Assembly: GCF_001695625.1 (NCBI RefSeq)
Contig: NZ_MBPN01000058.1
Coordinates: 1-32,254 of the forward strand
Direction: 5' to 3'
Origin: Pseudomonas defluvii
GTDB taxonomy: Bacteria; Pseudomonadota; Gammaproteobacteria; Pseudomonadales; Pseudomonadaceae
Length of the DNA: 32,254 nt
Shown here piece by piece: positions 1-6,078 of the stretch. Numbering within the stretch: the first letter of the stretch is position 1; each line of letters begins with the position of its first letter. The translations under genes were made by a program, and so were the position numbers. A model generated the notes under the pieces. That model was not told where the DNA came from and did no database searches. It worked only from the letters and a program-made list of their open reading frames with translations.

Positions 1-1
1 G

Positions 2-358
2 CCGACCAGCTGCAGTGGCAGTAAGCGACGCAGCTTAAACTCGCTGAAAAACTGTCTTGACCGATGGGTCCACTTTACACAGCTGGTCGGCTACAGCCCA
101 CAAGCGCTTTTCTACATCTCCGCTGACCAAGGTACATCTCCAAGCAGTACTGAACAAATTCGCGCAGTCTACTACAGAGACAGGCCAACTGATGGCATCT
201 GTAGAGACAGGAAGACGCTAGCATCAACAATGGGCCTAGAACATGGCGAAGGGTTGGGGAACCGGCAGGTCGATGACGTGGTAATCCCCTACAAACACGA
301 TGCAAGTCACTTGAAGTCAATCCACGAGACGCTACTGGAAACGCTTCCTAGCGCATGA
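2..358 (+). CDS. Partial hypothetical protein (open at left edge)
   Basis: One frame is open from the window edge for 118 codons to a TGA at 356-358, so only the carboxyl part of a possible protein is seen. The translation is mixed and soluble-looking and ends in an acidic/histidine-containing helix-like stretch (VIPYKHDASHLKSIHETLLE). I recognise no family. The opposite strand is also open over 75-320, but that translation is rich in Cys, Arg and Leu and looks like a shadow. The frame could equally be non-coding DNA that happens to be open, so the call is weak. The open length and the plausible composition of the last 40 residues are the only support. Confidence 0.35.
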   Translation, partial: PTSCSGSKRRSLNSLKNCLDRWVHFTQLVGYSPQALFYISADQGTSPSSTEQIRAVYYRDRPTDGICRDRKTLASTMGLEHGEGLGNRQVDDVVIPYKHDASHLKSIHETLLETLPSA

Positions 359-1244
359 TCGGTATGCCCGTGATCGGCATATGACGGCTACCCTGGATGG
401 CGACTTCCAGAAACCTGCAATTTCCCTGCAAGATCGACGAAGTTCAATTAGGACGCACTTATGGAGAAAGAAACGTCTCAACTGGGAAAGGCATCATCGC
501 TGCAGCATCTTCGCTGGACGATGACCGAGTACCCACTGCTACTTTGAGCTTCAGGCGTACAGCCCCTCTCACTCGCCCTAACTGCATCCGCAGGACTAGG
601 GAGCACCGGGTCATGGGCGATGGCGAACCTGACATAGCTGGCTGGGAGGTGATGGCACCCAGTCGAGGCTGGCTACCTGCGTCGATTGCAGGGTGTAGAA
701 GTGGATGGCGAAGCCACTATAAGAGTGTCTTCTGGTTCTTTTCATATAAATCATCACCATCAATATCACCTATAAAGTTGATGACTATGAGTGATGACAT
801 CAAGCAGGTCTTGTGGAGCAACTTATGGTGAAGCTGTAAGTGCCACCACAAGTTCGCCTTGATGTTTCTACCCTCATCTGTTCTGACCACGATGGTGATA
901 GTGACATTGATCAGTCTTCAGAGACAACTCCCCATCTCCGACACAACTGACCGAGAGCATCTCCGCTCTTCTAACCAGGTTCCTCGATCATGTGTCAGAA
1001 ATGATGGCCATATGTCAGGAGTAATGGTGGTGGTATTCCAGACACCATATCCACCACTCATTCATCCATCACAGCCCATCTTCAACTCCAACCTCAAGTA
1101 ACAACAGCAGCCCCCCTTGCTGCTTCAACCCAAAACCAGCCCGTTTTGTCCAGCCGTTCGAGCCGTCCATGCTTTCCCTTGTAGGTGGGAGCTGGTGGCG
1201 TGGACGGAAGGGACTCTGACGGCTGCACAAAAAGGAATACCTAC
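359..1244. other. 886-nt stretch without a convincing gene
   Basis: Several short frames exist here: ATG 381 to TGA 522 (47 codons, very basic), 397-831 and 859-1101. None has a good ribosome binding site together with protein-like composition. Two pieces look like fragments of former coding sequence in a frame broken by stops: about 665-775 (reads EAGYLRRLQGVEVDGEATI and on) and about 840-950. Base composition is more AT-rich than in the flanking genes. A small hairpin lies at 1106-1124 (AGCAGC/GCTGCT) and a longer one at 1163-1207. The best reading is decayed phage DNA, or an untranslated control region upstream of the antirepressor genes. Confidence 0.4.
1163..1207 (+). promoter_or_regulatory. 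Leader hairpin upstream of the AntA-type gene
   Basis: CCGTCCATGC at 1163-1172 pairs with GCGTGGACGG at 1198-1207, with one G-U pair across a 25-nt loop. It ends 38 nt before the start codon at 1245. It has no run of T, so it is not an intrinsic terminator. The following two antirepressor genes also have hairpins in their leaders, which is why this one is listed. A regulatory role is inference. Confidence 0.3.
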
Positions 1245-2069
1245 ATGAAGACCAAACGTACTGGCAGATCTTTTAATCACACCATCAATAATTGTCCTCC
1301 AAAGACACTACGTAATCTCGGCTTCACTGAGGCAGAAATCTCCCGCATGTCCTCCACTCGCCGAGTTCTCCCGCTGGTAGATGACGCCAAGACCCCGTGC
1401 ATCCCCGCTAGAAAGCTATGGGAGCGAATCGGCAAACCCTATGGGCGGTTCCGTGCTTGGGCTGACGAGTACATCAAGCCAGTCGCCGAGAATAACGCAG
1501 AAATTTATGCGAAATTAACCAAGCCATCTTCTGGCGCAGGTCGCCCACAAACCGACTACATTCTCTCCCGAGACGTGGCGGCCCTTATGGCAATGCAAGC
1601 GCGCACCCACGAAGGTGACAATATTCGGCGGTACTTCCTCGACATGGAACGCCTTGTGGTTCGCCTGAGCGAGTACACAGGAATTCGCGCTGATTCCCTG
1701 ATCCGCACAGACAACCGTGTGACTCACCTTACACGGGCTGAGGCTGGCAACAAGGCCAAGGCAGGAGAGATCCCCCGCAGCATGGTTCAACAGGTCGCCA
1801 CTGAAGATGAAAAAAGAATCAAGTCGCTGGTGTGCAGAGTACTGACTGGCATGGGAGCTGGTGATTGGGAGGACATGGTGGGGAGACGCATCCGTGACAC
1901 CCTCGACACTGAGGATCTCAACGAGTACAGCCGAGCATATGACTTTGCCTCAGTGCTGTTCGCTGCGAGGAAATCCTTTGGTGAGATCGAGCAGATCCTC
2001 AGCACCAGCTTCGCTAACTGTATCCACGTCGAAGATTACCTCACCGAGCAGTCCAAGGAGGTAGCGTGA
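1245..2069 (+). CDS. AntA/AntB-type phage antirepressor protein
   Basis: The 274-residue protein has an AntA/AntB-like core at about residues 56-126, running from RKLWERIGKPYGRFRAWADE to DYILSRDVAALMAMQ, the region typical of phage antirepressors. Such proteins bind or titrate phage repressors, or act on host DNA-binding proteins, to favour lytic growth; that role is family knowledge, not shown here. The carboxyl part (about 165-274) is not recognised. The start is ATG 1245, preceded by AAAGGAAT at 1231-1238; the frame is open upstream to 1185 but without a comparable ribosome site. It is the first of a set of closely spaced phage genes, all on the plus strand. Confidence 0.75.
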   Translation: MKTKRTGRSFNHTINNCPPKTLRNLGFTEAEISRMSSTRRVLPLVDDAKTPCIPARKLWERIGKPYGRFRAWADEYIKPVAENNAEIYAKLTKPSSGAGRPQTDYILSRDVAALMAMQARTHEGDNIRRYFLDMERLVVRLSEYTGIRADSLIRTDNRVTHLTRAEAGNKAKAGEIPRSMVQQVATEDEKRIKSLVCRVLTGMGAGDWEDMVGRRIRDTLDTEDLNEYSRAYDFASVLFAARKSFGEIEQILSTSFANCIHVEDYLTEQSKEVA

Positions 2070-2071
2070 GT

Positions 2072-2221
2072 ATGCGACTGCTTGACCTGGTCTTCATCGT
2101 CGCTGTCACCATATGGCTCTTTATGCCTCTGGCCTACTTCATGCTCATCAGATTCACCATAGACGTGAAACTAACCGCTCGTAACAAAGTGTCCCGTGGA
2201 GGCAACCGAAAGTCATGCTGA
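2072..2221 (+). CDS. Small single-pass membrane protein, 49 residues
   Basis: The frame starts at ATG 2072, 2 nt after the stop of the AntA-type gene, with GGAGG at 2057-2061 ten bases upstream. Residues 3-27 are strongly hydrophobic (LLDLVFIVAVTIWLFMPLAY and on) and are followed by a basic, Arg/Lys-rich tail, the pattern of a small inner-membrane protein with a cytoplasmic tail. Its stop overlaps the next start as ATGCTGA, so the two are probably translationally coupled. Small phage membrane proteins include holins, superinfection-exclusion and superinfection-immunity proteins; the sequence does not choose between them. A GTG at 2066 is an alternative start but lies too close to the ribosome site. 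Confidence 0.6.
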   Translation: MRLLDLVFIVAVTIWLFMPLAYFMLIRFTIDVKLTARNKVSRGGNRKSC

Positions 2222-2424
2222 CGAGGATCTACAAACAGATCTCGCCTGAAGTTCGCAAGCCCAAGCAGTTTGCTCTCACAACTAGCAAACCTGCAGCGGC
2301 AACTTCCACCCATCCTTCCAAAGCCAACTTCGCCGAGGCTGTGACCGAGGTCAAGCGTCAATGGAAGGCGACTCAGCAGAAGAATCTCCCGGCACTTCGA
2401 GCAATGAAAGCTCCGAACGAATAG
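2215..2424 (+). CDS. Small basic hypothetical protein, 69 residues
   Basis: The gene starts inside the stop of the preceding membrane-protein gene (ATGCTGA overlap at 2215-2221) and has GGAGG at 2198-2202. The product is rich in Lys, Ala, Thr and Pro, has no hydrophobic segment, and ends in a helix-like basic region (EAVTEVKRQWKATQQKNLPA). I recognise no family. Start overlap, ribosome site and position in a co-directional phage gene set support its being real. It ends about 20 nt before a strong hairpin at 2446-2508. Confidence 0.55.
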   Translation: MLTRIYKQISPEVRKPKQFALTTSKPAAATSTHPSKANFAEAVTEVKRQWKATQQKNLPALRAMKAPNE

Positions 2425-2445
2425 CTATACCTCTCTCCTCTGGCA

Positions 2446-2516
2446 ACCCCCAGCACCCCGTTATCTGCTTCCTGCAGAAGGTCGCTCTGCGACTTGGGTG
2501 CCGGGGGTATTTTTTT
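2446..2516 (+). terminator. Terminator-like hairpin overlapping the BRO-N gene start
   Basis: ACCCCCAGCACCC at 2446-2458 pairs with GGGTGCCGGGGGT at 2496-2508 (13 pairs, one G-U when read as RNA) and is followed by A and seven T. The 37-nt loop has its own small stem (GCAGA/TCTGC). This is either an intrinsic terminator closing the upstream genes or an attenuator. The best start of the next gene (GTG 2498) lies inside the 3' arm and the T run encodes its fifth and sixth residues, so the structure would also hide the start codon. Confidence 0.6.
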
Positions 2517-3253
2517 GCGGGAACCACCCGAAGATCCGTGTGGTGAGCATCGACGGCAACCCGTGGTTCGTTGCGAAGGACGCACTGGCCGGGATGGGAT
2601 ACCCACAGACATCCCACGCCAACATCCTCAAGAAGCTGGCAGATGATGAAGTCATTCTGAAACAGATTCAGAAAGGGGTTCGTTCCGTCAGCCTTATCTC
2701 CGAGTCCGGCTTGTACAAGCTGGTCATGCGCTCGGACAAGGCGGAAGCCCGGCGCTTCCAAGACTGGGTGACCCGCGAAGTCCTCCCAGCCATCCGCAAG
2801 GACGGTGCCTACATCATGGGCGAGGAGAAGGTAGCGACCGGAGAGCTAGATGAAGACGCCTTCATTGCCAAGGCGATGGACATCATGCACCGCAAGATCG
2901 AGCGGCTGAAGGAAGAGAAGGCGAAGCTCGCCAGCGAGAACAAAGAGCTGACCCACGAACGTGACGGTCTGTCCTCTGTGGTCGACTGGAGTATGCACAC
3001 CCTGTCTCGCTTCGCCCGCACCTTCCCGCAACTCAACAGCCTCGCCATCAAGTCTGACCTGCAGCGTCTCGGTTACCTGTACCGGAAGGGCGGCACCTAC
3101 CGTGTCTACCGCCAGTACGAGCACCTGTTCGTCGAGAAATTCAACGAGCAGTACAGAACCATCGAGATCTACGTCACCGAGAAGGGTAAGACCCTGGTCG
3201 CCTCCCTGGCTGACCAACGCAAGCTGACCATGAGAAAGGCGTGGGCAGCATGA
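2498..3253 (+). CDS. BRO-N domain phage antirepressor
   Basis: The protein is about 251 residues. Residues 13-105 form a BRO-N domain (IRVVSIDGNPWFVAKDAL, then ISESGLYKLVMRSDKAEARR and VTREVLPAIRKDG), the DNA-binding amino domain of many phage antirepressors. Residues 128-155 form a charged coiled coil, and the carboxyl domain resembles the KilAC/Ant type (IYVTEKGKTLVASL). No ATG lies upstream of the domain. GTG 2498 is the best start because the residues after it (VFFCGNHPKIRV) fit the usual lead-in to BRO-N, but it has no good ribosome site and sits in a hairpin arm. GTG 2540 would cut into the domain. Expression may be held down by this structure, as is known for RNA control of antirepressors in P22 and P1. 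Confidence 0.8.
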   Translation: MPGVFFCGNHPKIRVVSIDGNPWFVAKDALAGMGYPQTSHANILKKLADDEVILKQIQKGVRSVSLISESGLYKLVMRSDKAEARRFQDWVTREVLPAIRKDGAYIMGEEKVATGELDEDAFIAKAMDIMHRKIERLKEEKAKLASENKELTHERDGLSSVVDWSMHTLSRFARTFPQLNSLAIKSDLQRLGYLYRKGGTYRVYRQYEHLFVEKFNEQYRTIEIYVTEKGKTLVASLADQRKLTMRKAWAA

Positions 3254-3290
3254 GCGAGTAGCTCAGCCCGACTCCCGAGTACCCAAAAAA
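3254..3290 (+). other. Vestige resembling the start of the primase gene
   Basis: GCAGCATGAGCGAGT at 3246-3260, spanning the end of the BRO-N gene, is repeated exactly at 4049-4063, where it spans the end of the KilA-N gene and the start of the primase fragment. At 3251 the frame reads Met-Ser-Glu and then TAG, where the primase reads Met-Ser-Glu-Trp. With a one-base gap, the next dozen or so bases still partly match. The simplest reading is a decayed copy of the primase start left when an antirepressor gene was inserted or duplicated. Confidence 0.4.
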
Positions 3291-3291
3291 C

Positions 3292-3342
3292 TTTTTCGCA
3301 AATCCGCGAAAAACTTTCAGGCCCGCACAACGCGGGTTTTTT
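3292..3342 (+). terminator. Two-hairpin leader with terminator before the KilA-N gene
   Basis: TTTTTCGC at 3292-3299 pairs with GCGAAAAA at 3306-3313 around a 6-nt loop. A second stem, CCCGC 3322-3326 with GCGGG 3332-3336, is followed by six T at 3337-3342, the form of an intrinsic terminator. The ribosome site and start of the KilA-N gene follow 10-20 nt later, so the terminator would act as an attenuator for that gene unless a promoter lies in the short gap. Confidence 0.6.
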
Positions 3343-3362
3343 CATGCCCAGAGGAAAGAGAC

Positions 3363-4058
3363 ATGAGCAACGAACTGATCGTATGTGGTGTGACCATCAA
3401 GCAGGACGCGGAGGGTCGTTACTGCCTGAATGACCTGCACAAGGCGGCTGGCAGCGAAGCTAAACACACACCCGGACGCTTCACCTGCACCGAGTCCTTC
3501 CAAGGACTGTGTGAAGAGTTATCCCGAAATCAGGATAAGTACCCGTTTACCTCAGGCAGGGGCGTTGGCACCTACGCGGTGAAGGAGCTGGTCTACGCCT
3601 ATGCCATGTGGATAAGCCCGAAGTTCAACCTCGAAGTCATCCGCTCTTACGACCGGCTGGCAACTGAAGGCGTAGCTGTCCACTACAAGGCAGTCGAGGA
3701 TGTGCTCGATGATCCCCTCTCCTATATGGAGAAGGTCATCGCCCAGGCCAAGCAACTCAAGGCCGAGCGTGACCGTCTCGCTGCAAAGAACGCAGTGATG
3801 TCTGTTCAGAACAAGGTGATGCACGACGAGCTGAACCTGCTGACCGTCGACGAATACCGGGCACTGACTCACCGCTACTTCAACCACGGCTACAAGGTGA
3901 AGCTGGGTCAGGCCGCTGCCCGAGTTCTCCGTGAGCAAGGCCAAGAACCTGACCAGCAGAAGCGCACCGTCCGCATCCGGGGTGAGGAGCGCATCGTCAC
4001 GGTCAACGTCTACCCGCGAGCTGCCCTAGAGCAAGCCGAACGTGAGCTTGCAGCATGA
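3363..4058 (+). CDS. KilA-N domain phage antirepressor/regulator
   Basis: The 231-residue protein carries a KilA-N DNA-binding domain at about residues 5-105 (CLNDLHKAAGSEAKHTPGRF, then YAVKELVYAYAMWISPKFN and VIRSYDRLA). A coiled-coil region follows at about 115-150, then a basic carboxyl part (VDEYRALTHRYFNHGYKVKL and beyond) whose end I do not recognise. KilA-N proteins are common in large DNA phages and phage-like islands, often as antirepressors. ATG 3363 is preceded by GAGGAAAGAG. The stop overlaps the next ATG by four bases (ATGA at 4055-4058), which couples it to the primase fragment. The gene lies downstream of a terminator-like leader. Confidence 0.85.
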   Translation: MSNELIVCGVTIKQDAEGRYCLNDLHKAAGSEAKHTPGRFTCTESFQGLCEELSRNQDKYPFTSGRGVGTYAVKELVYAYAMWISPKFNLEVIRSYDRLATEGVAVHYKAVEDVLDDPLSYMEKVIAQAKQLKAERDRLAAKNAVMSVQNKVMHDELNLLTVDEYRALTHRYFNHGYKVKLGQAAARVLREQGQEPDQQKRTVRIRGEERIVTVNVYPRAALEQAERELAA

Positions 4059-4277
4059 GCGAGTGGGTACAGACCCACTTGCCGTGTCCTGACTGTGGTT
4101 CTTCCGACGCACTCTCGATCAACTCCGAAGGTTGGTCGAAGTGCTTCTCCTGCGGGAAGAACCGCAAGGTCGACGGCGAGGATGAACCTAGAGGGAAACG
4201 ACAAGTGGCTAAAGACAAATCACTAGTCCCCTTCGGTGAATACCGCGCTCTAGCCAAACGCAAGATCACCGAGCATG
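4055..4277 (+). pseudogene. Truncated T7 gp4-type primase/helicase (zinc ribbon only)
   Basis: The first 74 residues match the amino end of phage T7 gene 4 primase/helicase. A zinc ribbon carries Cys11, Cys14, Cys30 and Cys33 (CPDCGSSDALSINSEGWSKC), followed by the segment that leads into the TOPRIM domain (GEYRALAKRKITE). In T7 this domain recognises the priming site on single-stranded DNA. Similarity stops at about 4277. The frame stays open to 4729, but that part is antisense to the integrase and is not primase-like. The TOPRIM and helicase domains are gone, so it cannot make primers on its own. The cut lies within about 20 nt of the integrase stop, which points to a deletion joining the two. 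A stand-alone zinc-ribbon protein is possible but less likely. Confidence 0.75.
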
Positions 4278-4297
4278 TAAATAAGCAGTGCAGAGCA

Positions 4298-5791
4298 TCA
4301 TTGCTGCAACCAGCCGACAACATCGAAGTCCACCGCCTCCACCACCGGGGCCAGCACCTCAGGCCTGAAGTCCTTCCCATAGCGGCTGAAGGTGATGCCA
4401 CCAGTCTGATGCCCCAGCAGCCCACCTACCAGAGCCTCACTGACGCCCTTCTGCTTCAGGTGATCAGCTATGGTGTGACGGAAGCTGTGGAAGTCCTTCT
4501 GCCCTTCACCATCCTTGAAGCCCAACTGCTCACGAACACGGGTGAACCACTTCGATGGAGCAGCCCCGTAGCCATGCTTCTTGTGGCAAGTCAGCTCAGG
4601 GAAGATCCGCTGATGCCCTGCTGCCCGCTGCTTCTGGATGAACTCGATGAAGCCCAACATCTTCAGCCTAGAGTGGATCGGAACCAGTCGCTCGGAGGAT
4701 GCGGTCTTCAGCTTCTGATCTGGTCGTGAGGCACGGATGTGGAGGCAGTCCACACCATTGATGGTGACCACATCGTCGAGGTAGAGCTGGCAGAGTTCGT
4801 TGAGTCTGGCTCCGGTGTACAGCCCCAACAGAGGCAACCAGTACTGATTCGGCTTCCTGCTGCTGACAGATGCATAGACTTCCTTCGAGAACAACCGGCG
4901 CAGATCATCCTCAGTGAACACGCTGCGCTCCTCGCTGACCTTGCCCCGCTGCCTCACCCGCAGTCCATCGAAGGGGTTTCGCTCGCAGTAGCCCTCACGA
5001 ATGGCGTAGGTGAAGAAGGTGGTCAGGTTCTTCACATAGTTGTTGAACGTGGTGTGGCTGATCGTACTGGTTGCTGTCTTGATGACCTCCTCCAAGGACA
5101 AGGAGCTAGGAAGCTGGTTGATGCGAGGAGGCAGCTTGAGGGCTGTTTCTCGGAACTTCCGGGCATCCTGGCGAGTAATCAGATCCATGGGTAGATCGCC
5201 AATAATCCGCACCAACAAGGTGGCAACAGATCGCTTGTCGTCAAGGGTCTTGACCGAGACACCCTCCAGCCCCTGCTGCCCTAGGCACTCCTCGACCACC
5301 TTGGAGAAGCTAGGAGAAACGCTCGGCACATCTGGCAGCATGACCGCCCCATTACCCTGAGAAGTCGCCGAAGAGCCTCTGCGGAGCTTATGACCACGAC
5401 TGATCGACGCACCCTCAACTGCCTTCTTCAGCTCTCCACCCTCGATCACTTGCGGCTGATCCTGACGGAGCACACCAGAAGTTGCTACTTCGACCAACTG
5501 CTGCTGACGAAGCCATGAAGCCCAACTGGCAACTCGCTTGCCTCCCGCCTCCCACGCACCACGCAAGTAATCGAGCGAGGGCCGAATACCTTGGAAGGCT
5601 TGGGTATAGAGGCGCTGAACCTGCAAGAGCAACTCTCGCCCACGGATCAACGCTTCGCGCTTGCAGCGAGTCTGCAGGGAACGGCGGATCTCGGAACAAG
5701 GAAAGAGCGGGCGCAGAACACCAGGCACCACGATCCTGAAATAAAAGATCGAGTGTCGGGACAACCAGAGGTAGGAAGGTACGGCTGACAC
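4298..5791 (-). CDS. int: Phage-type tyrosine site-specific integrase
   Basis: The 497-residue tyrosine recombinase would carry out integration and excision of the element. The amino end (PSYLWLSRHSIFYFRIVVPG) is the short DNA-binding region found in many Pseudomonas integrases. A core-binding SAM-like domain lies at about 160-280. Catalytic residues are visible: Arg329 (TGARLNEL), Lys362, His435 and Arg438 (HSFRHTI), His461 (LLGHQTGG) and nucleophile Tyr471 (SRYGK). GTG 5791 is the only reasonable start, as a TGA lies three codons upstream in frame. The gene points away from ffs, with its start about 70 nt from the 3' end of that gene. It looks intact, so the element may still be able to recombine if its other end survives. 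Confidence 0.93.
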   Translation of the reverse strand: MSAVPSYLWLSRHSIFYFRIVVPGVLRPLFPCSEIRRSLQTRCKREALIRGRELLLQVQRLYTQAFQGIRPSLDYLRGAWEAGGKRVASWASWLRQQQLVEVATSGVLRQDQPQVIEGGELKKAVEGASISRGHKLRRGSSATSQGNGAVMLPDVPSVSPSFSKVVEECLGQQGLEGVSVKTLDDKRSVATLLVRIIGDLPMDLITRQDARKFRETALKLPPRINQLPSSLSLEEVIKTATSTISHTTFNNYVKNLTTFFTYAIREGYCERNPFDGLRVRQRGKVSEERSVFTEDDLRRLFSKEVYASVSSRKPNQYWLPLLGLYTGARLNELCQLYLDDVVTINGVDCLHIRASRPDQKLKTASSERLVPIHSRLKMLGFIEFIQKQRAAGHQRIFPELTCHKKHGYGAAPSKWFTRVREQLGFKDGEGQKDFHSFRHTIADHLKQKGVSEALVGGLLGHQTGGITFSRYGKDFRPEVLAPVVEAVDFDVVGWLQQ

Positions 5792-5794
5792 GGT

Positions 5795-5823
5795 GGATCA
5801 CCCTATGGATCACTGGCGTGATC
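5795..5823. promoter_or_regulatory. GATCAC repeats upstream of int
   Basis: GGATCAC occurs at 5795-5801 and again at 5807-5813, twelve bases apart. The second copy forms an inverted repeat, GATCAC-TGGC-GTGATC, at 5808-5823. The repeats lie immediately before the integrase start and between it and the presumed attachment site. They could be arm-type sites for the integrase or an operator controlling int; the sequence alone does not decide. Confidence 0.35.
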
Positions 5824-5863
5824 AGAGCGAAAAACCGTTAGAAATCAAGAGCTTACAGAAATG

Positions 5864-5890
5864 GAGGCGACCCCACCAGCCACACCCCGG
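5864..5890. other. Probable attachment site (attR) at the 3' end of ffs
   Basis: The integrase gene starts next to the 3' end of the 4.5S RNA gene and the RNA gene itself looks complete, as expected if the element carries a copy of that end. The exact core cannot be fixed because the matching copy (attL) lies outside the window. I found no repeat of this end within 1-5800. Confidence 0.35.
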
Positions 5891-5974
5891 CACACGATGT
5901 TCCCGCTATGGCTGCTCCCTTCCGGGCCTGACCAGGTTGACGGGTAATCGTTGCGGGGGGACCGATGGGGCCAC
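5864..5974 (-). ncRNA. ffs: 4.5S (signal recognition particle) RNA
   Basis: Read on the minus strand, the sequence contains the conserved SRP domain IV core, with CAGGCCCGGAAGG and GAGCAGCC around the Ffh-binding loop. Long complementary ends close the hairpin: GGCCCCATCGGTCC at the 5' end against GGTGGGGTCGCC at the 3' end. This is the small bacterial SRP RNA, which with Ffh delivers membrane proteins to the inner membrane. The length of about 110 nt fits the family; the ends are set by the terminal stem and may be off by a few bases. The gene lies downstream of ligA with its own promoter and appears to serve as the integration target of the element. Confidence 0.92.
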
Positions 5975-6007
5975 CACTACGCGGCTCATCAAGCGACGAG
6001 CCGCGCC

Positions 6008-6035
6008 ATTGTACCGGTCTTGCGCCAAGTTACAA
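6008..6035 (-). promoter_or_regulatory. Promoter of ffs
   Basis: On the minus strand a -35 like TTGTAA (6030-6035) and a -10 TACAAT (6008-6013) are separated by 16 nt. Transcription would start about 25-30 nt before the mature RNA. The short leader holds an inverted repeat, CGCGGCTC/GAGCCGCG, which would be removed when the 5' end is matured, presumably by RNase P as in E. coli. Confidence 0.65.
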
Positions 6036-6078
6036 CCTCTGCCTCAAGAAAAAACCAACGTTTCTCAAGGACTTGGCT

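Larger units (their letters stand above)
1..5890. mobile_element. Right-hand part of an integrated phage-like element at ffs
   Basis: This block holds three phage antirepressor-family genes, two very small overlapping genes, a cut-off phage primase and a tyrosine integrase, while everything to its right is conserved Pseudomonas chromosome. The integrase start lies about 70 nt from the 3' end of the 4.5S RNA gene, the usual layout when an integrase uses the 3' end of a small RNA gene as its attachment site. The T7 gp4-like zinc ribbon suggests a temperate T7-like phage or a mosaic derived from one. No structural, lysis or RNA polymerase genes are visible, so this is either one end of a larger prophage or a decayed remnant. 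The left end is outside the window. Confidence 0.75.

Noticed and set aside
1..90. Possible insertion-sequence end at the left edge
   Set aside because: Short inverted pieces (GACCAGCTG and CAGCTGGTC) are present but no transposase or target duplication is seen, so it cannot be supported.
397..831. 144-codon open frame in the left arm
   Set aside because: It lacks a ribosome site, the composition (many Arg, Trp, Ser, no domain) is unlike a protein, and better-looking short stretches occur in other frames.
859..1101. 80-codon open frame in the left arm
   Set aside because: It has a weak start context and a Pro/Ser-rich low-information translation; another frame over the same DNA looks equally plausible.
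4278..4729. Continuation of the primase reading frame
   Set aside because: After about 4277 the frame is antisense to the integrase and no longer resembles primase, so it is not counted as gene.
1..5800. CRISPR array or tandem repeats in the mobile region
   Set aside because: No regularly spaced repeats of 20-40 nt were seen by eye; only short paired motifs such as GATCAC and the 15-base repeat occur.
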